A stretch of DNA of 64,000 bases from Candidatus Calditenuaceae archaeon (lineage in GTDB: Archaea; Thermoproteota; Nitrososphaeria_A; Caldarchaeales; Calditenuaceae): NCBI GenBank assembly GCA_025058175.1, contig JANXED010000005.1, positions 22,926-86,925 on the forward strand, written 5' to 3'. The first letter of the stretch is position 1. The number at the start of each line of letters is the position of its first letter. Below, in pieces: positions 42,474-50,631 of the stretch. Made by a program: the position numbers and the translations under genes. Below the pieces are notes generated by a model. The model saw only the letters and a program-made list of their open reading frames with translations. It was not told the DNA's origin and ran no database searches.

Positions 42474-43466
42474 GTGGCCTGGGGCTTAAGGGACGTAGTC
42501 CTGAGGGACGGAGGCCCCCGGATGGTCATCTTCGCGGGAAAGGGAGGCCTCGGGAAGACGACGAGCAGCGCAGCCCTTGCGTACGCCGCGGCCCTCTCCG
42601 GCAAGAGGGTGCTCTGCTTCAGTACCGACCCGCAGGCCAGCCTCAGCGACATCTTCGAGCGGGACATCTTCGGGAAGGGCGAGGTCGAGGTGGCCAGGAA
42701 CCTCTACGTCGTCGAGATAGACGCAGACGCGAAGATCAGCGCCTACATAGCAGAGGTGAAGCAGAGGATCAGGGACATGTACAAACTCGAGGAGATCCCG
42801 GCCGAGATCGAGGCCTACATCGACAGCTCGGTCGCGGAGCCCGCGATGTACGAGTCAGCGACTTACGACGCGATGGCCGACTACCTCGCGAGGGGCGACT
42901 ACGACCTGTACGTCTTCGACATGCCGCCCTTCGGTCACGGGATCAGGATGCTCACGATGGCCGACGTCCTGACCAGCTGGGTCGAGAAGCTCACGGAGGT
43001 CCGTGAGAAGGCCAGGGAGTACGACGAGATCGCGAGCAGGCTGAAGGGCGAGAGGCTGATCAAGGAGGACGAGATCCTGAACGAGCTGAAGGCCATCAAG
43101 GACAAGCTGACGACCTTCACCGACTTCATGAGGGACAAGACAAAGTCAGCCTTCTTCATGGTCATGACCCCCGAGATGATGTCCGTCCACGACACCGAGA
43201 GGGCCCTTCAGGCCTTCAGGTCGATCGGCCTCACCCTCTCCGGGATAGTCCTGAACAAGGTCCTCCCGAAGGAGCTCGGGTCGAACCCGTCGCCGTACAT
43301 CTCCTACAGGTACAAGCAGCAGGAGGCGGTCCTGAAGGTGATAGAGGAGAAGTTCGGGGACCTCGTCGTCGCCGCGATCCCGATGTTCCCGAGGGAGCCG
43401 AAGGGCCTCGAGGGGCTGAAGGAGGTCGCCAAGCACCTCGTCGACGGGGTGACGAGGGTGTGGTGA
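42474..43466 (+). CDS. Get3/ArsA-like ATPase A (catalytic residues intact)
   Basis: 330 aa, SIMIBI-class ATPase. Deviant Walker A FAGKGGLGKTTSSAALAYA near residue 20, switch I FSTDPQASLSDIF with the catalytic Asp, switch II FDMPPFGHGIRML, and TPEMMSVHDTERAL near residue 230. A helical insert at about 75-185 could form a client-binding or dimer surface. The GTG start has GGTGAT five nt upstream; a frame reaching back to 42414 overlaps the small gene and is not used. Known relatives target tail-anchored proteins or drive arsenite export; no ArsB pump is nearby. Likely dimerises with ATPase B. Confidence 0.85.
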   Translation: MAWGLRDVVLRDGGPRMVIFAGKGGLGKTTSSAALAYAAALSGKRVLCFSTDPQASLSDIFERDIFGKGEVEVARNLYVVEIDADAKISAYIAEVKQRIRDMYKLEEIPAEIEAYIDSSVAEPAMYESATYDAMADYLARGDYDLYVFDMPPFGHGIRMLTMADVLTSWVEKLTEVREKAREYDEIASRLKGERLIKEDEILNELKAIKDKLTTFTDFMRDKTKSAFFMVMTPEMMSVHDTERALQAFRSIGLTLSGIVLNKVLPKELGSNPSPYISYRYKQQEAVLKVIEEKFGDLVVAAIPMFPREPKGLEGLKEVAKHLVDGVTRVW

Positions 43467-44461
43467 GGGACGGCGGCCCCATAACCGGGGAGCACAGGTT
43501 CGTCTTCGTCGGAGGAAAGGGGGGCGTCGGGAAGACGGTACTCGCGGCCGCGTTGGCCTACGACGCGACGCTCCACGGCAAGAGGGTGCTACTGGCGAGC
43601 CTCAACCCAGTCCACTCACTCACGAGCCTCTTCGGTCAGGACCTAGCGGGCGGGAAGCTCACGAGGATCGAGGGCGCTGAAGGCCTTGACGCGATCGAGG
43701 TCGAGATAGATGACCTAGTCCGGGACTATAAGGCCAAGATGACCGGGAGGCTGAGGGAGTTCTTCAGGTGGGCGGAGGTCCCCATCAACCCCGATCCTTT
43801 CATAGAGGTCGCGACGACGAACCCAGCCTTCCACGAGTCCGCGATGTTCGACCGCGTGATGGACCTCATCCTCGAGGCGGGAGGGAAGTACGACCTGGTG
43901 GTCTTCGACACTGCTGCGGTCGCTAACGCGGTGAGGTTGATCGGGCTCAGTAAGCTCTACGGCCTCTGGCTCGCGAGGATGATCCAGTCGAGGAGGGAGG
44001 CGCAGCAGTTCAGGCTCAGCCTCTCCTTCAGGAAGGAGAAGGTGATGGAGGAGATCAAGAGGGACCCGGTGATCGCGGACCTCATCGCCCTCCACGAGAA
44101 GTTCACGAAGACCAGGGAGGTGATAACTGACCCGAAGCTCACGGGCTTCTACTTCGTAACGACTCCTGAAAGTCTGCCGATCTCCGTCGTGGTGAGGTTC
44201 ATCAAGATGGTTGAGGCCTTCAACATCCCGGTAGGCGGTGTCTTCGTGAACAACGTGATCGACGCCTCCGAGGCGTCCTCCGACCCCTCCGGGTACCTGT
44301 CAGCTAAAGTGGAGGAGCAGCGCAGGTACCTGAAGATGATCGCGGAGCAGATGGGCGACAAGGTGAAGGGCTACGTGAGGTCGTTCCCGAGCGAGGTGAG
44401 GGGCATCGAGGCCTTGAGGGCTGTCGTCGAGGACCTGAGGGGCTACAGGCCGAGCTTCTGA
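43460..44461 (+). CDS. Get3/ArsA-like ATPase B (catalytic Asp replaced)
   Basis: 333 aa, same fold and order as ATPase A: Walker A VGGKGGVGKTVLAAALAYDA, then LASLNPVHSLTSLFG where the switch I Asp of SxDP is Asn, then VFDTAAVANAVRLIG where the switch II GH is lost, then TPESLPISVVVRFI. It should bind nucleotide but hydrolyse it poorly; in yeast Get3 the equivalent Asp57-to-Asn change abolishes hydrolysis. The start (GTG) overlaps the end of ATPase A by seven nt, so the two are produced in equal amounts, as expected for a heterodimer. Confidence 0.85.
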   Translation: MVRDGGPITGEHRFVFVGGKGGVGKTVLAAALAYDATLHGKRVLLASLNPVHSLTSLFGQDLAGGKLTRIEGAEGLDAIEVEIDDLVRDYKAKMTGRLREFFRWAEVPINPDPFIEVATTNPAFHESAMFDRVMDLILEAGGKYDLVVFDTAAVANAVRLIGLSKLYGLWLARMIQSRREAQQFRLSLSFRKEKVMEEIKRDPVIADLIALHEKFTKTREVITDPKLTGFYFVTTPESLPISVVVRFIKMVEAFNIPVGGVFVNNVIDASEASSDPSGYLSAKVEEQRRYLKMIAEQMGDKVKGYVRSFPSEVRGIEALRAVVEDLRGYRPSF

Positions 44462-44477
44462 CCCCGGTCCGAGGGGT

Positions 44478-44948
44478 TTGAGGAGGAACAGGTTCGACCT
44501 CTTCACCGGCAACATCGTCATCGGGACTTACAGGTTCCTCACGCTGGTCCTGCCGGAGGGCTGGGCGGTCCAGAGGAGCAGGGCGCCCTCGGACATCTAC
44601 TACACCGGCGTCGTGCAGGGGAAGGGCTGGGTGACGGAGGGCTACGCGCACTACTACCTCACGAACCTCGTGACCGGCGAGCGGTACGACCTCCTCATCG
44701 AGGTCAAGAAGGGCGCGAAGGGCGTGGACCTGACCGAGCAGTCGGAGCTCACGACGTTCTCCGGCCACTCCGCCTCCGTCAGCAAGAGGGTCTACTCCGT
44801 CGGCCTCTTCAGGAAGAGGGAGGTCAGGGAGGTTACCATCAAAACCGCCTGCCAGCTGACCTCGAGGACGATCGCGATCCAGATCAGCTCCCAGGAGGAC
44901 CTGCCAAGTGAGGTCCTGGAGGCCCTCTCGGAGTCGGAGTGCCACTAG
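44478..44948 (+). CDS. Unknown 156-aa protein of the ATPase operon
   Basis: TTG start at 44478, 16 nt after ATPase B. The protein looks all-beta (VIGTYRFLTLVLPEGWAVQ, YAHYYLTNLVTGERYDLLIEV, KTACQLTSRTIAIQISS) with no signal peptide or membrane helix. I do not recognise the family. Tight spacing puts it in the same operon as the ATPase pair; it could be a client, chaperone or regulator. Confidence 0.65.
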   Translation: MRRNRFDLFTGNIVIGTYRFLTLVLPEGWAVQRSRAPSDIYYTGVVQGKGWVTEGYAHYYLTNLVTGERYDLLIEVKKGAKGVDLTEQSELTTFSGHSASVSKRVYSVGLFRKREVREVTIKTACQLTSRTIAIQISSQEDLPSEVLEALSESECH

Positions 44949-45000
44949 TCCCCTGAGTTCCGGAGGAACGGCTAAAACCGGCTGTACCTTCAGAACGGGC

Positions 45001-45624
45001 GTGGATGTCGACCCGCTGTACGTCGTCGCGGCCATCGCGGTCATCCTGATCGCCCTCTCGATCGCCGGGAACGTGGCAGGTAGGAGGAGGGTCGACGCGG
45101 CGGTAATAGCGGTGGTGGACGCGGTGAGGTCGCTGGGCGGCGAGCTGAAGCTCGTCGGGAGGACCTCCTCCGCGGCGCTCCTTAAGGGATCCGGGCTCAG
45201 GCCGATGAAGGAGTTCTCGGTCATGATAGGCCTCGTCCCCAGGGGGAGCCCCCTCGCCCTCCTGGTCGCGAAGCTCGCCGGCAGGAAGGACCTTGTGATG
45301 ATAAGGGGCGCCTTGGAGAGCGAGCCTCCGATGAACATCGCGGTCTTCGCGAAGGGTGCGGGCGTCGAGAGGCACGCGAAGAGGTGGGGGAAGGAGGTCA
45401 AGGACCTGGGAGGGCTGGTCGTCGCCTACGACGGCGCGGACCTTCAGCTCGACCTCTCGAAGCTGGAGCCGCTCCGGAGCACCGGCGCCATCATGCTGGC
45501 CCTCCGCGACCACCTCCCTCACGTCTACGCTTACATCAGCCTAGAGTCCGACATCAGGTCCTCTCTCTCCGCGGTCCTGACCGGGCTCAACGAGCTCCAG
45601 AGGGCGGCGCGGCGGGGTACTTAG
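45001..45624 (+). CDS. Single-helix membrane-anchored archaeal protein, function unknown
   Basis: 207 aa. A GTG start with GCTAAAACC about 26 nt upstream (leaderless). Residues 5-25 are a membrane helix (YVVAAIAVILIALSIAGNVAG), then a cytoplasmic alpha/beta domain (SVMIGLVPRGSPLALLVAKLAGR, LVVAYDGADLQLDLSKLEPL). Archaeal proteins of this layout exist but I know no function. It has its own promoter, so its link to the preceding ATPase operon is only positional. Confidence 0.72.
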   Translation: MDVDPLYVVAAIAVILIALSIAGNVAGRRRVDAAVIAVVDAVRSLGGELKLVGRTSSAALLKGSGLRPMKEFSVMIGLVPRGSPLALLVAKLAGRKDLVMIRGALESEPPMNIAVFAKGAGVERHAKRWGKEVKDLGGLVVAYDGADLQLDLSKLEPLRSTGAIMLALRDHLPHVYAYISLESDIRSSLSAVLTGLNELQRAARRGT

Positions 45625-45672
45625 CGGCCCGTTCCAAAAGCCTTATCACCGATCCGGTGCGTGAGACGGCAG

Positions 45673-46095
45673 ATGGCAGGCTCGATCCAGCTGAGGGTCG
45701 TCTTGCTCGACGTCTACCCGACGCAGCTGGGCCACTGCCCGCACTACAATCTGGTCTCGTCGCAGATGATGGCGGCGGGCTCCGAGTTCTGCGAGCTCTC
45801 CTCCCAGGCCCTCGAGTACCCGCAAGAGGTCATCGAGAGTCACAGGAGGGCACTCGCGGTCTTGAACGTCCTGAGGAGGGCCCTGGACGGAAAGGAGGTC
45901 AACGTCGAGGTCGAGATGGTCGACGCGCTCTCCCCCAAGGGCTTCCTGCTCTCCCTCAGGTACGGCGTGAGGGGGAATTTCGCGGTCGTCGTCAACGGGA
46001 AGAAGGTCTACGACGGCGAACCCAGCGTGGAGGCCGTCGAGCGTGCGCTTGAGGACTACGTCTCGGAAGCGTTGAACCTCAGGCGTGTGAGTTGA
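45673..46095 (+). CDS. Hypothetical 140-aa protein
   Basis: ATG at 45673 with CTTATC about 28 nt upstream (45642-45647); a GTG four codons earlier is too close to the predicted transcript start. The sequence begins IQLRVVLLDVYPTQLGHCPHY, a strand-loop with Cys and His that recalls a thioredoxin-like first strand, followed by helices and VNVEVEMVDALSPKGFLLSL. No family recognised. Its stop overlaps the DUF488 pseudogene start as TTGA. Confidence 0.65.
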   Translation: MAGSIQLRVVLLDVYPTQLGHCPHYNLVSSQMMAAGSEFCELSSQALEYPQEVIESHRRALAVLNVLRRALDGKEVNVEVEMVDALSPKGFLLSLRYGVRGNFAVVVNGKKVYDGEPSVEAVERALEDYVSEALNLRRVS

Positions 46096-46453
46096 CGATA
46101 GAGGCGAAGAGAATCCGCGAACCCTCTTCACCAGGGGACGGCTTCAGGGTTCTCGTCGACAAACTGTGGCCGCGATGCCTCCCGAAGGACACCGCGAAAG
46201 TTAACGCCTAGTCGAAGGAGCTGGCGCCGTCGGATGAGTTGAGGGGGTGGTTCGGTCGCGATCAGTCGAAGTGGTGGAGTTCGAGCACGAGTACTTCACT
46301 GGACTGAAGGGCAAAGAGGACCTGTTGGAATGCATCCGTGAGATGGAGAGGAGACACGGAGTCGTAATCCTGCCCTTCGCGGCGAGAGGTGTGCATCGCG
46401 ACGCCGCGGTCGCGCTGCTTGAGTACCCAAGCCGCGGAAGATCTCACCCGTAA
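46092..46453 (+). pseudogene. Broken DUF488 (YeaO-like) gene
   Basis: TTG at 46092 opens KRIREPSSPGDGFRVLVDKLWPR, a clear match to DUF488/YeaO proteins. A TAG follows after AKVNA exactly where the family has a conserved Trp (xxxWxKELAPS). The frame then continues SKELAPSDELRGWFGRD to KW. A one-base shift near 46268 moves the rest (FEHEYFTGLKG, PFAARGVHRDAAVALLEYPS) to another frame ending at 46453. Two lesions make function unlikely. Confidence 0.8.
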
Positions 46454-47457
46454 GTCCTCACGACCTTCAGCCAGTCCCTCATCCTTATCTTCATCCCGTA
46501 CCGCTTCTCCCTCAGCTTCATGTGTATGAAGATCGAGATCAGCAGCCAGACGTCCGGTATCGTCCGGTACTCCCTCCTGAACTTCTTCCTGATGAACTGG
46601 AACGCGCGGTAATAGGGCATGAAGAACGACCTCAGGGCCTCCTCGTATTCCCCGAGCCTCGAATCCGAGAGCAGCTCGGTCAGTATCTCCGCGTTCTGCA
46701 TCCCGGGGATGATGCCCTCCCCCAAGACGGGGTAGACCGCTCCGACGCTCTCACCCACCCCGACGACCTTGTCGTCCCTCACTGGCATGGCCAGGTGCGG
46801 AGGCGTGATCCTCACCGGCCTCCCTACCGTCGCGAGGACCTCGCCCTCGTGCCTCGAGACGAACTCGTTCAGGACCTGGACGTGCCGCTTGTAGTAATCT
46901 CCGGCCCCGACGTGGGCCAGTCCGTCACCGAGAGGGAAGTACCACAGATACCCGGAGAGGGGCTTGAGGGGTCTGACGTAGAAGTCGTCGAGGGGCGGGT
47001 CCCTGTACTTCACGAGGTACTCGAGGCTCGGGATGAAGTAGTCCCTCTCGGGCCTCGGGAGGAGGGTCCTGTGGAACCCGGTCGCGTCCACGACCAGGTC
47101 GCCGTCGGGCCGGTCCGTCCTCCTCACCTCGGCGCCGTACAGCACCCTGATCCGTTTGTGCAGGTCCAGTATCAGCCTCCTCTTGTCGAAGGTGCAGAGG
47201 CCCTTGAGGGGGACCTCGACCACCCCGTGGCCCAAGTCTACGGCCATTCTCTTCCCCACGTGGAGCACGTACTCGTCGAACTCCAGGTCCACGGCCTCGA
47301 GGAGCCTACGCATCTCGTGGTAGCTGGTCCCCCAAGCGCAGACCGCCTTGAAGCTCTCCGGTTTCTGCCTCTCGAGGACGATGACCTCGTGCTCGTCCGA
47401 GAGCAGGTTCGCGAGGTAGCTCCCTACTATCCCGCCCCCCGCTATCGTGACCCTCAT
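46444..47457 (-). CDS. FAD-dependent reductase, geranylgeranyl reductase family
   Basis: 337 aa. The N-terminal dinucleotide fold begins VTIAGGGIVGSYLANLL with EVIVLERQ, and the second FAD motif VVGVGESVGAVYPVLGEGI lies near residue 245. Archaeal members saturate membrane-lipid isoprenoid chains. It is shorter than full enzymes of about 390-450 aa and the first Gly motif is unusual (GGGIVGS), so a different oxidoreductase role in the family is possible. Ten nt overlap with the DUF488 remnant on the other strand. Confidence 0.82.
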   Translation of the reverse strand: MRVTIAGGGIVGSYLANLLSDEHEVIVLERQKPESFKAVCAWGTSYHEMRRLLEAVDLEFDEYVLHVGKRMAVDLGHGVVEVPLKGLCTFDKRRLILDLHKRIRVLYGAEVRRTDRPDGDLVVDATGFHRTLLPRPERDYFIPSLEYLVKYRDPPLDDFYVRPLKPLSGYLWYFPLGDGLAHVGAGDYYKRHVQVLNEFVSRHEGEVLATVGRPVRITPPHLAMPVRDDKVVGVGESVGAVYPVLGEGIIPGMQNAEILTELLSDSRLGEYEEALRSFFMPYYRAFQFIRKKFRREYRTIPDVWLLISIFIHMKLREKRYGMKIRMRDWLKVVRTYG

Positions 47458-47548
47458 CCGCCTCAGTTTGAGCTACGGCGATTATTAGGAGTGATACCTC
47501 GACAAGGGATCCGGGACGTGAAGCTGGGCTCGCCCACCCTCTCGTAGT

Positions 47549-48217
47549 TCAGCGGCCGTCCATCATCTTCGTGACCAGCCTCGAGACCTCGCGGAAGTCG
47601 TTCGCCACGAAGTGGGGCCTCGCGGTCTCTATGTCCTCGGGCCTCGCTAATCCTCCCAGCACCAGGATGACCGGGATGCCTATCGACCGGGCCGCGAGCA
47701 CGTCGACCACCGAGTCCCCGACGTATAGGGAGCCGTTGATGGTCGAGCCGCAGAGCCTTATCGCCCTCAGGAGCATGTGGGGGTCTGGCTTCATCGACAT
47801 CACGTCGTCCCTCGAGACCACGCACCTCACGTACTTCAGGACCCCGGCCATCTCGAGCGTCTTCAGCGCCGCCTCCCTCGAGTTGTTGGTCGCGACAGCG
47901 ATCTTGAGGGACCCGTTCAGCCTCCCGAGCTCCTCCCTGACCCACATCCTCGGGACTGCCCGCTCCGCGGCAGAAAGCTCATAGCGTTTGAAGGTCGTGT
48001 CGATCACCCTCATCACCTCACCCTCGACCCCTGGTCCGTTCAGCTCGAGGACCTCCCTGAGGATGACAGAGAGGGGCCTTGTGAGGTCGACGCGCTCAGG
48101 GACCCTTAGCCCCATCTCCCTCAGCCTCCTGACGCTTTCGTCCTTAGCCCTCGCGATCCACTCGTGCGGGAACTCGACGACGGTCCCGTCGAGGTCGAGC
48201 ATGAGGCAGTCGAGCAT
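47549..48217 (-). CDS. HAD-superfamily phosphatase
   Basis: 222 aa. Motif I LMLDLDGTVVEF at the N-terminus, motif II VATNNS, motif III KPDPHMLLRAI, motif IV YVGDSVVDVLAARSIG. The arrangement with a helical cap is that of phosphoglycolate phosphatase or beta-phosphoglucomutase relatives; the substrate is unknown. The ATG at 48217 has CATTTACGG about 30 nt upstream and is preferred to the GTG at 48268, which adds 17 residues outside the family. Confidence 0.85.
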   Translation of the reverse strand: MLDCLMLDLDGTVVEFPHEWIARAKDESVRRLREMGLRVPERVDLTRPLSVILREVLELNGPGVEGEVMRVIDTTFKRYELSAAERAVPRMWVREELGRLNGSLKIAVATNNSREAALKTLEMAGVLKYVRCVVSRDDVMSMKPDPHMLLRAIRLCGSTINGSLYVGDSVVDVLAARSIGIPVILVLGGLARPEDIETARPHFVANDFREVSRLVTKMMDGR

Positions 48218-48280
48218 CCCTCGCGCCGCCCTCGATCGGGCTCCGTAAATGTGTAACTCCTCGAGCACCGTCTTTTCGGA

Positions 48281-48365
48281 TGCGGGGGGTGGGATTCGAA
48301 CCCACGAACCCCTACGGGACAGGGTCCTAAGCCCTGCGCCTTTGACCAGGCTTGGCTACCCCCGC
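48281..48365 (-). tRNA. tRNA-Leu (anticodon UAG)
   Basis: Acceptor GCGGGGG/CCCCCGC, D arm GCC/GGC, anticodon stem CAGGG-CTTAGGA-CCCTG, variable arm CCCGTAGGGG, T arm GTGGG-TTCGAAT-CCCAC, discriminator A. 85 nt, no intron, no encoded CCA. It reads CUA codons. Its variable arm serves as the reference for the intron in the CAA isoacceptor. Confidence 0.94.
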
Positions 48366-48502
48366 ACCGCGGTTGAGATCCCCCGAGGTGGATTTAACCG
48401 TAGTTCTCAGATGGCGGGCTGAACTCCCCAGTTACGACGGCGCACCGGTCTCGCTCAACCCCTCACGGACAATTCCCTGGCGTAGGTGTCCGGCGGCGAA
48501 TC

Positions 48503-48509
48503 CATATTA
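48503..48509 (+). promoter_or_regulatory. TATA-like box of the first glycan-island gene
   Basis: CATATTA is centred 28 nt before the GTG at 48534, supporting that start over a GTG at 48486. Confidence 0.4.
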
Positions 48510-48533
48510 GCTCAAAACTCTATTATCAGTCAC

Positions 48534-49646
48534 GTGATAAAAATAGTGGCGGTCGTTCCGGCCAGAGGAGGCCTGACCGGTGCGTCGATGGCCCTAGTGA
48601 ACGCGCTACTCGGTCTGGTAAGACTCTATGGAGCTTTAGTGAGGGTAACGGTAGTCACGTCTTATAGCGCCCTGAAGTATCCGACCCTCGAGAAGCTGGT
48701 GAAAGCAGGGGCGACCTGCCATGCAGTTAAAGTTGAAGGCCTCCCGGCTCCCTTCTACTGGCTCCTCCTAGGCATGAAACTGATTCTCTCGGGGAGACAC
48801 GACGTGGCCCACTTCAGCACCCCGAAGGCGCTCTTCCTCCTCTACCCTGCGGCAAGGCTCGCGGCGAGGAGGGTCGTGCTGACGCTCGAGGGCTACCCGC
48901 CGTACGAGCTCGAGGGAACTAGCGCCGGCTCCAGGCTCCTCGGCACAGCTGCGTGGTCGGCGTGCCTGAGGCTCGCGGACAGGATCGCGACCTGTTCCGA
49001 TTGGTTGAGGTCGGTCGTCGAGTCAAGGCGCGGCTTCGGGTTCAAGATGGTGACGGTGCACAACCCGATCGACTTCGAGAGGTTCGGGGACAATGGGCCC
49101 TCGGACGGTCCCCTCGTGATAGTTGCCAGGCTTCACAAGGTCAAAGGAGTCGACGTGGCGATAAGGGCCCTCGCGTACCTCGCCCGATCATCGCGGGATG
49201 TCCCCAAGCTCGTGATAGTCGGCGACGGTCCCGAGCGACGGGAGCTCGAGAGCCTCTGCAGGGAGCTGGGGGTCGATCACCTCGTCGAGTTCCTGGGCCA
49301 CAGGAGCGACCCGGAGAGGTGGGTGAAGTCTGCCAGCGTCGTCCTCGTTCCGTCGCGCTACGAGCCGTTCGGCATGCCGGCCGCCGAAGCCGGAGCCGCG
49401 GGGAAACCCGTCGTTGCGTCCGCAACCGGAGGGCTGAGGGAGATAGTCGTGGACGGGGTCACAGGACTGCTCTCGAGGCCCGACGACCACACGGACCTGG
49501 CGACGAAGATACAGAGACTGATGAGCGATGAAGAGGTCAGGAGGAGGATGGGCCAGGCGGCGAGGGCGAGGGTGTTCCGGAGCTTCACGCCCGAGGCGAT
49601 CGCGCCCAGGCTGATGAACCTCTACCTCGATGCGCTCAGGTCCTGA
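48534..49646 (+). CDS. GT4-family glycosyltransferase
   Basis: 370 aa, GT-B fold. The N-terminal domain begins KIVAVVPARGGLTGASMALV; the C-terminal donor domain has VIVARLHKVKGVDVAIRAL, VIVGDGPERRELE and the E-X7-E type motif PSRYEPFGMPAAEAGAAGKPVVA. It retains the donor-sugar site for a nucleotide sugar. The GTG start is chosen from the TATA-like box 28 nt upstream. The first gene of the surface-glycan island; its tail overlaps the epimerase gene on the opposite strand by 11 nt. Confidence 0.9.
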   Translation: MIKIVAVVPARGGLTGASMALVNALLGLVRLYGALVRVTVVTSYSALKYPTLEKLVKAGATCHAVKVEGLPAPFYWLLLGMKLILSGRHDVAHFSTPKALFLLYPAARLAARRVVLTLEGYPPYELEGTSAGSRLLGTAAWSACLRLADRIATCSDWLRSVVESRRGFGFKMVTVHNPIDFERFGDNGPSDGPLVIVARLHKVKGVDVAIRALAYLARSSRDVPKLVIVGDGPERRELESLCRELGVDHLVEFLGHRSDPERWVKSASVVLVPSRYEPFGMPAAEAGAAGKPVVASATGGLREIVVDGVTGLLSRPDDHTDLATKIQRLMSDEEVRRRMGQAARARVFRSFTPEAIAPRLMNLYLDALRS

Positions 49647-50595
49647 GGGTCTGCTCCACGAACCAACGAGCGTACCGCTCCACCATCTCCTCCAACTCCA
49701 CCTTAGGGCTCCATCCGAGCCTCTCGCGGGCCTTCGCGTTCGAGGAATAGGAGACGAGCGTCTCGTGGGGTTGGAGCTCCTTGAACACGACCTCGACCCT
49801 CTTCGAGAGCCTCTCCATCATGAGTTCAGCGACCCTCAGGACGCTCACCGACCTCCCAGCGCCGATGTTGAAGACCTCACACCCCTCCCCCCTCTCGCCG
49901 ACGAGCATCGTGCCCTCGATAGCGTCCGAGACGTATGTGAAGTCCCTCTCGGCGGGCCGGAAGACCCCGTCGACCGTCCTGCCGTAGACCTCGATCGGCT
50001 CCCCTCGAACGATCCTCTCGGCGAAGACCCGGAAGACGATATTTCCCCTGCACCTCTCCCCTACCACGTTGAAGTACCTTACGATCGGACACTCAAGGCC
50101 GTACTCGTTGTGATAGTGGACGCAGAGCTGCTCCCCGAGGAGCTTGCTGAACGCGTAAGGTCCCTTAGGCCTCGGCGTCATCTCCTCCCTAAGGGGCGGC
50201 TCGTTGTCGCCGTAGACGCTGCTGCTGGACGCGAAGACGACCTTCGGCGTCGGCTCGGTCTGGCGGACGGCCTCGAGGACCGCGAGGACCGAGTTGTAGT
50301 TGTTGTGCAAGTAAAGGTAGGGATCTCCCCTACTGAGCCTGTGGGAGGCTATCGCGGCCAGGTGGTAGACCACGGTGGGCTCCGCGCCCCTCATGACCGT
50401 CCTGACCACGTCGAGGGAGGTCACGTCCGCGCGGACCACCCTCATCTTGGACGCCTTCGGGTGCCTCAGCAGGACTTGCAGGTTGTCCTCCTTCGGAGGC
50501 GCGGTCCCCAGGGCCACGACCTCCTCTCCACTGTCGAGGAGCCTCTCGACCAGATGACTGCCGATGAACCCGAAGGCACCCGTGACTATAATCAA
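49636..50595 (-). CDS. NAD-dependent sugar-nucleotide epimerase (UDP-glucose 4-epimerase type)
   Basis: 319 aa extended SDR. NAD motif VTGAFGFIGSHLVERLL at the N-terminus, catalytic Ser and Tyr-Lys in FASSSSVYG and YAFSKLLGEQL, and ERDFTYVSDAIEG of the substrate region. It would supply UDP-galactose or an analogue to the glycosyltransferases. TTG start with TTTTTTAGAGGC about 30 nt upstream (leaderless). A related, decayed epimerase lies at 55724-56080. Confidence 0.9.
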   Translation of the reverse strand: MIIVTGAFGFIGSHLVERLLDSGEEVVALGTAPPKEDNLQVLLRHPKASKMRVVRADVTSLDVVRTVMRGAEPTVVYHLAAIASHRLSRGDPYLYLHNNYNSVLAVLEAVRQTEPTPKVVFASSSSVYGDNEPPLREEMTPRPKGPYAFSKLLGEQLCVHYHNEYGLECPIVRYFNVVGERCRGNIVFRVFAERIVRGEPIEVYGRTVDGVFRPAERDFTYVSDAIEGTMLVGERGEGCEVFNIGAGRSVSVLRVAELMMERLSKRVEVVFKELQPHETLVSYSSNAKARERLGWSPKVELEEMVERYARWFVEQTLRT

Positions 50596-50631
50596 CCCAT
50601 CCGATCCCGGACGTGCCTCTAAAAAACCTCG

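Noticed and set aside
42474..44461. Arsenite-exporting ArsA pair
   Set aside because: No ArsB-type pump or arsR regulator is nearby, the proteins are separate rather than fused, and subunit B lacks the catalytic Asp.
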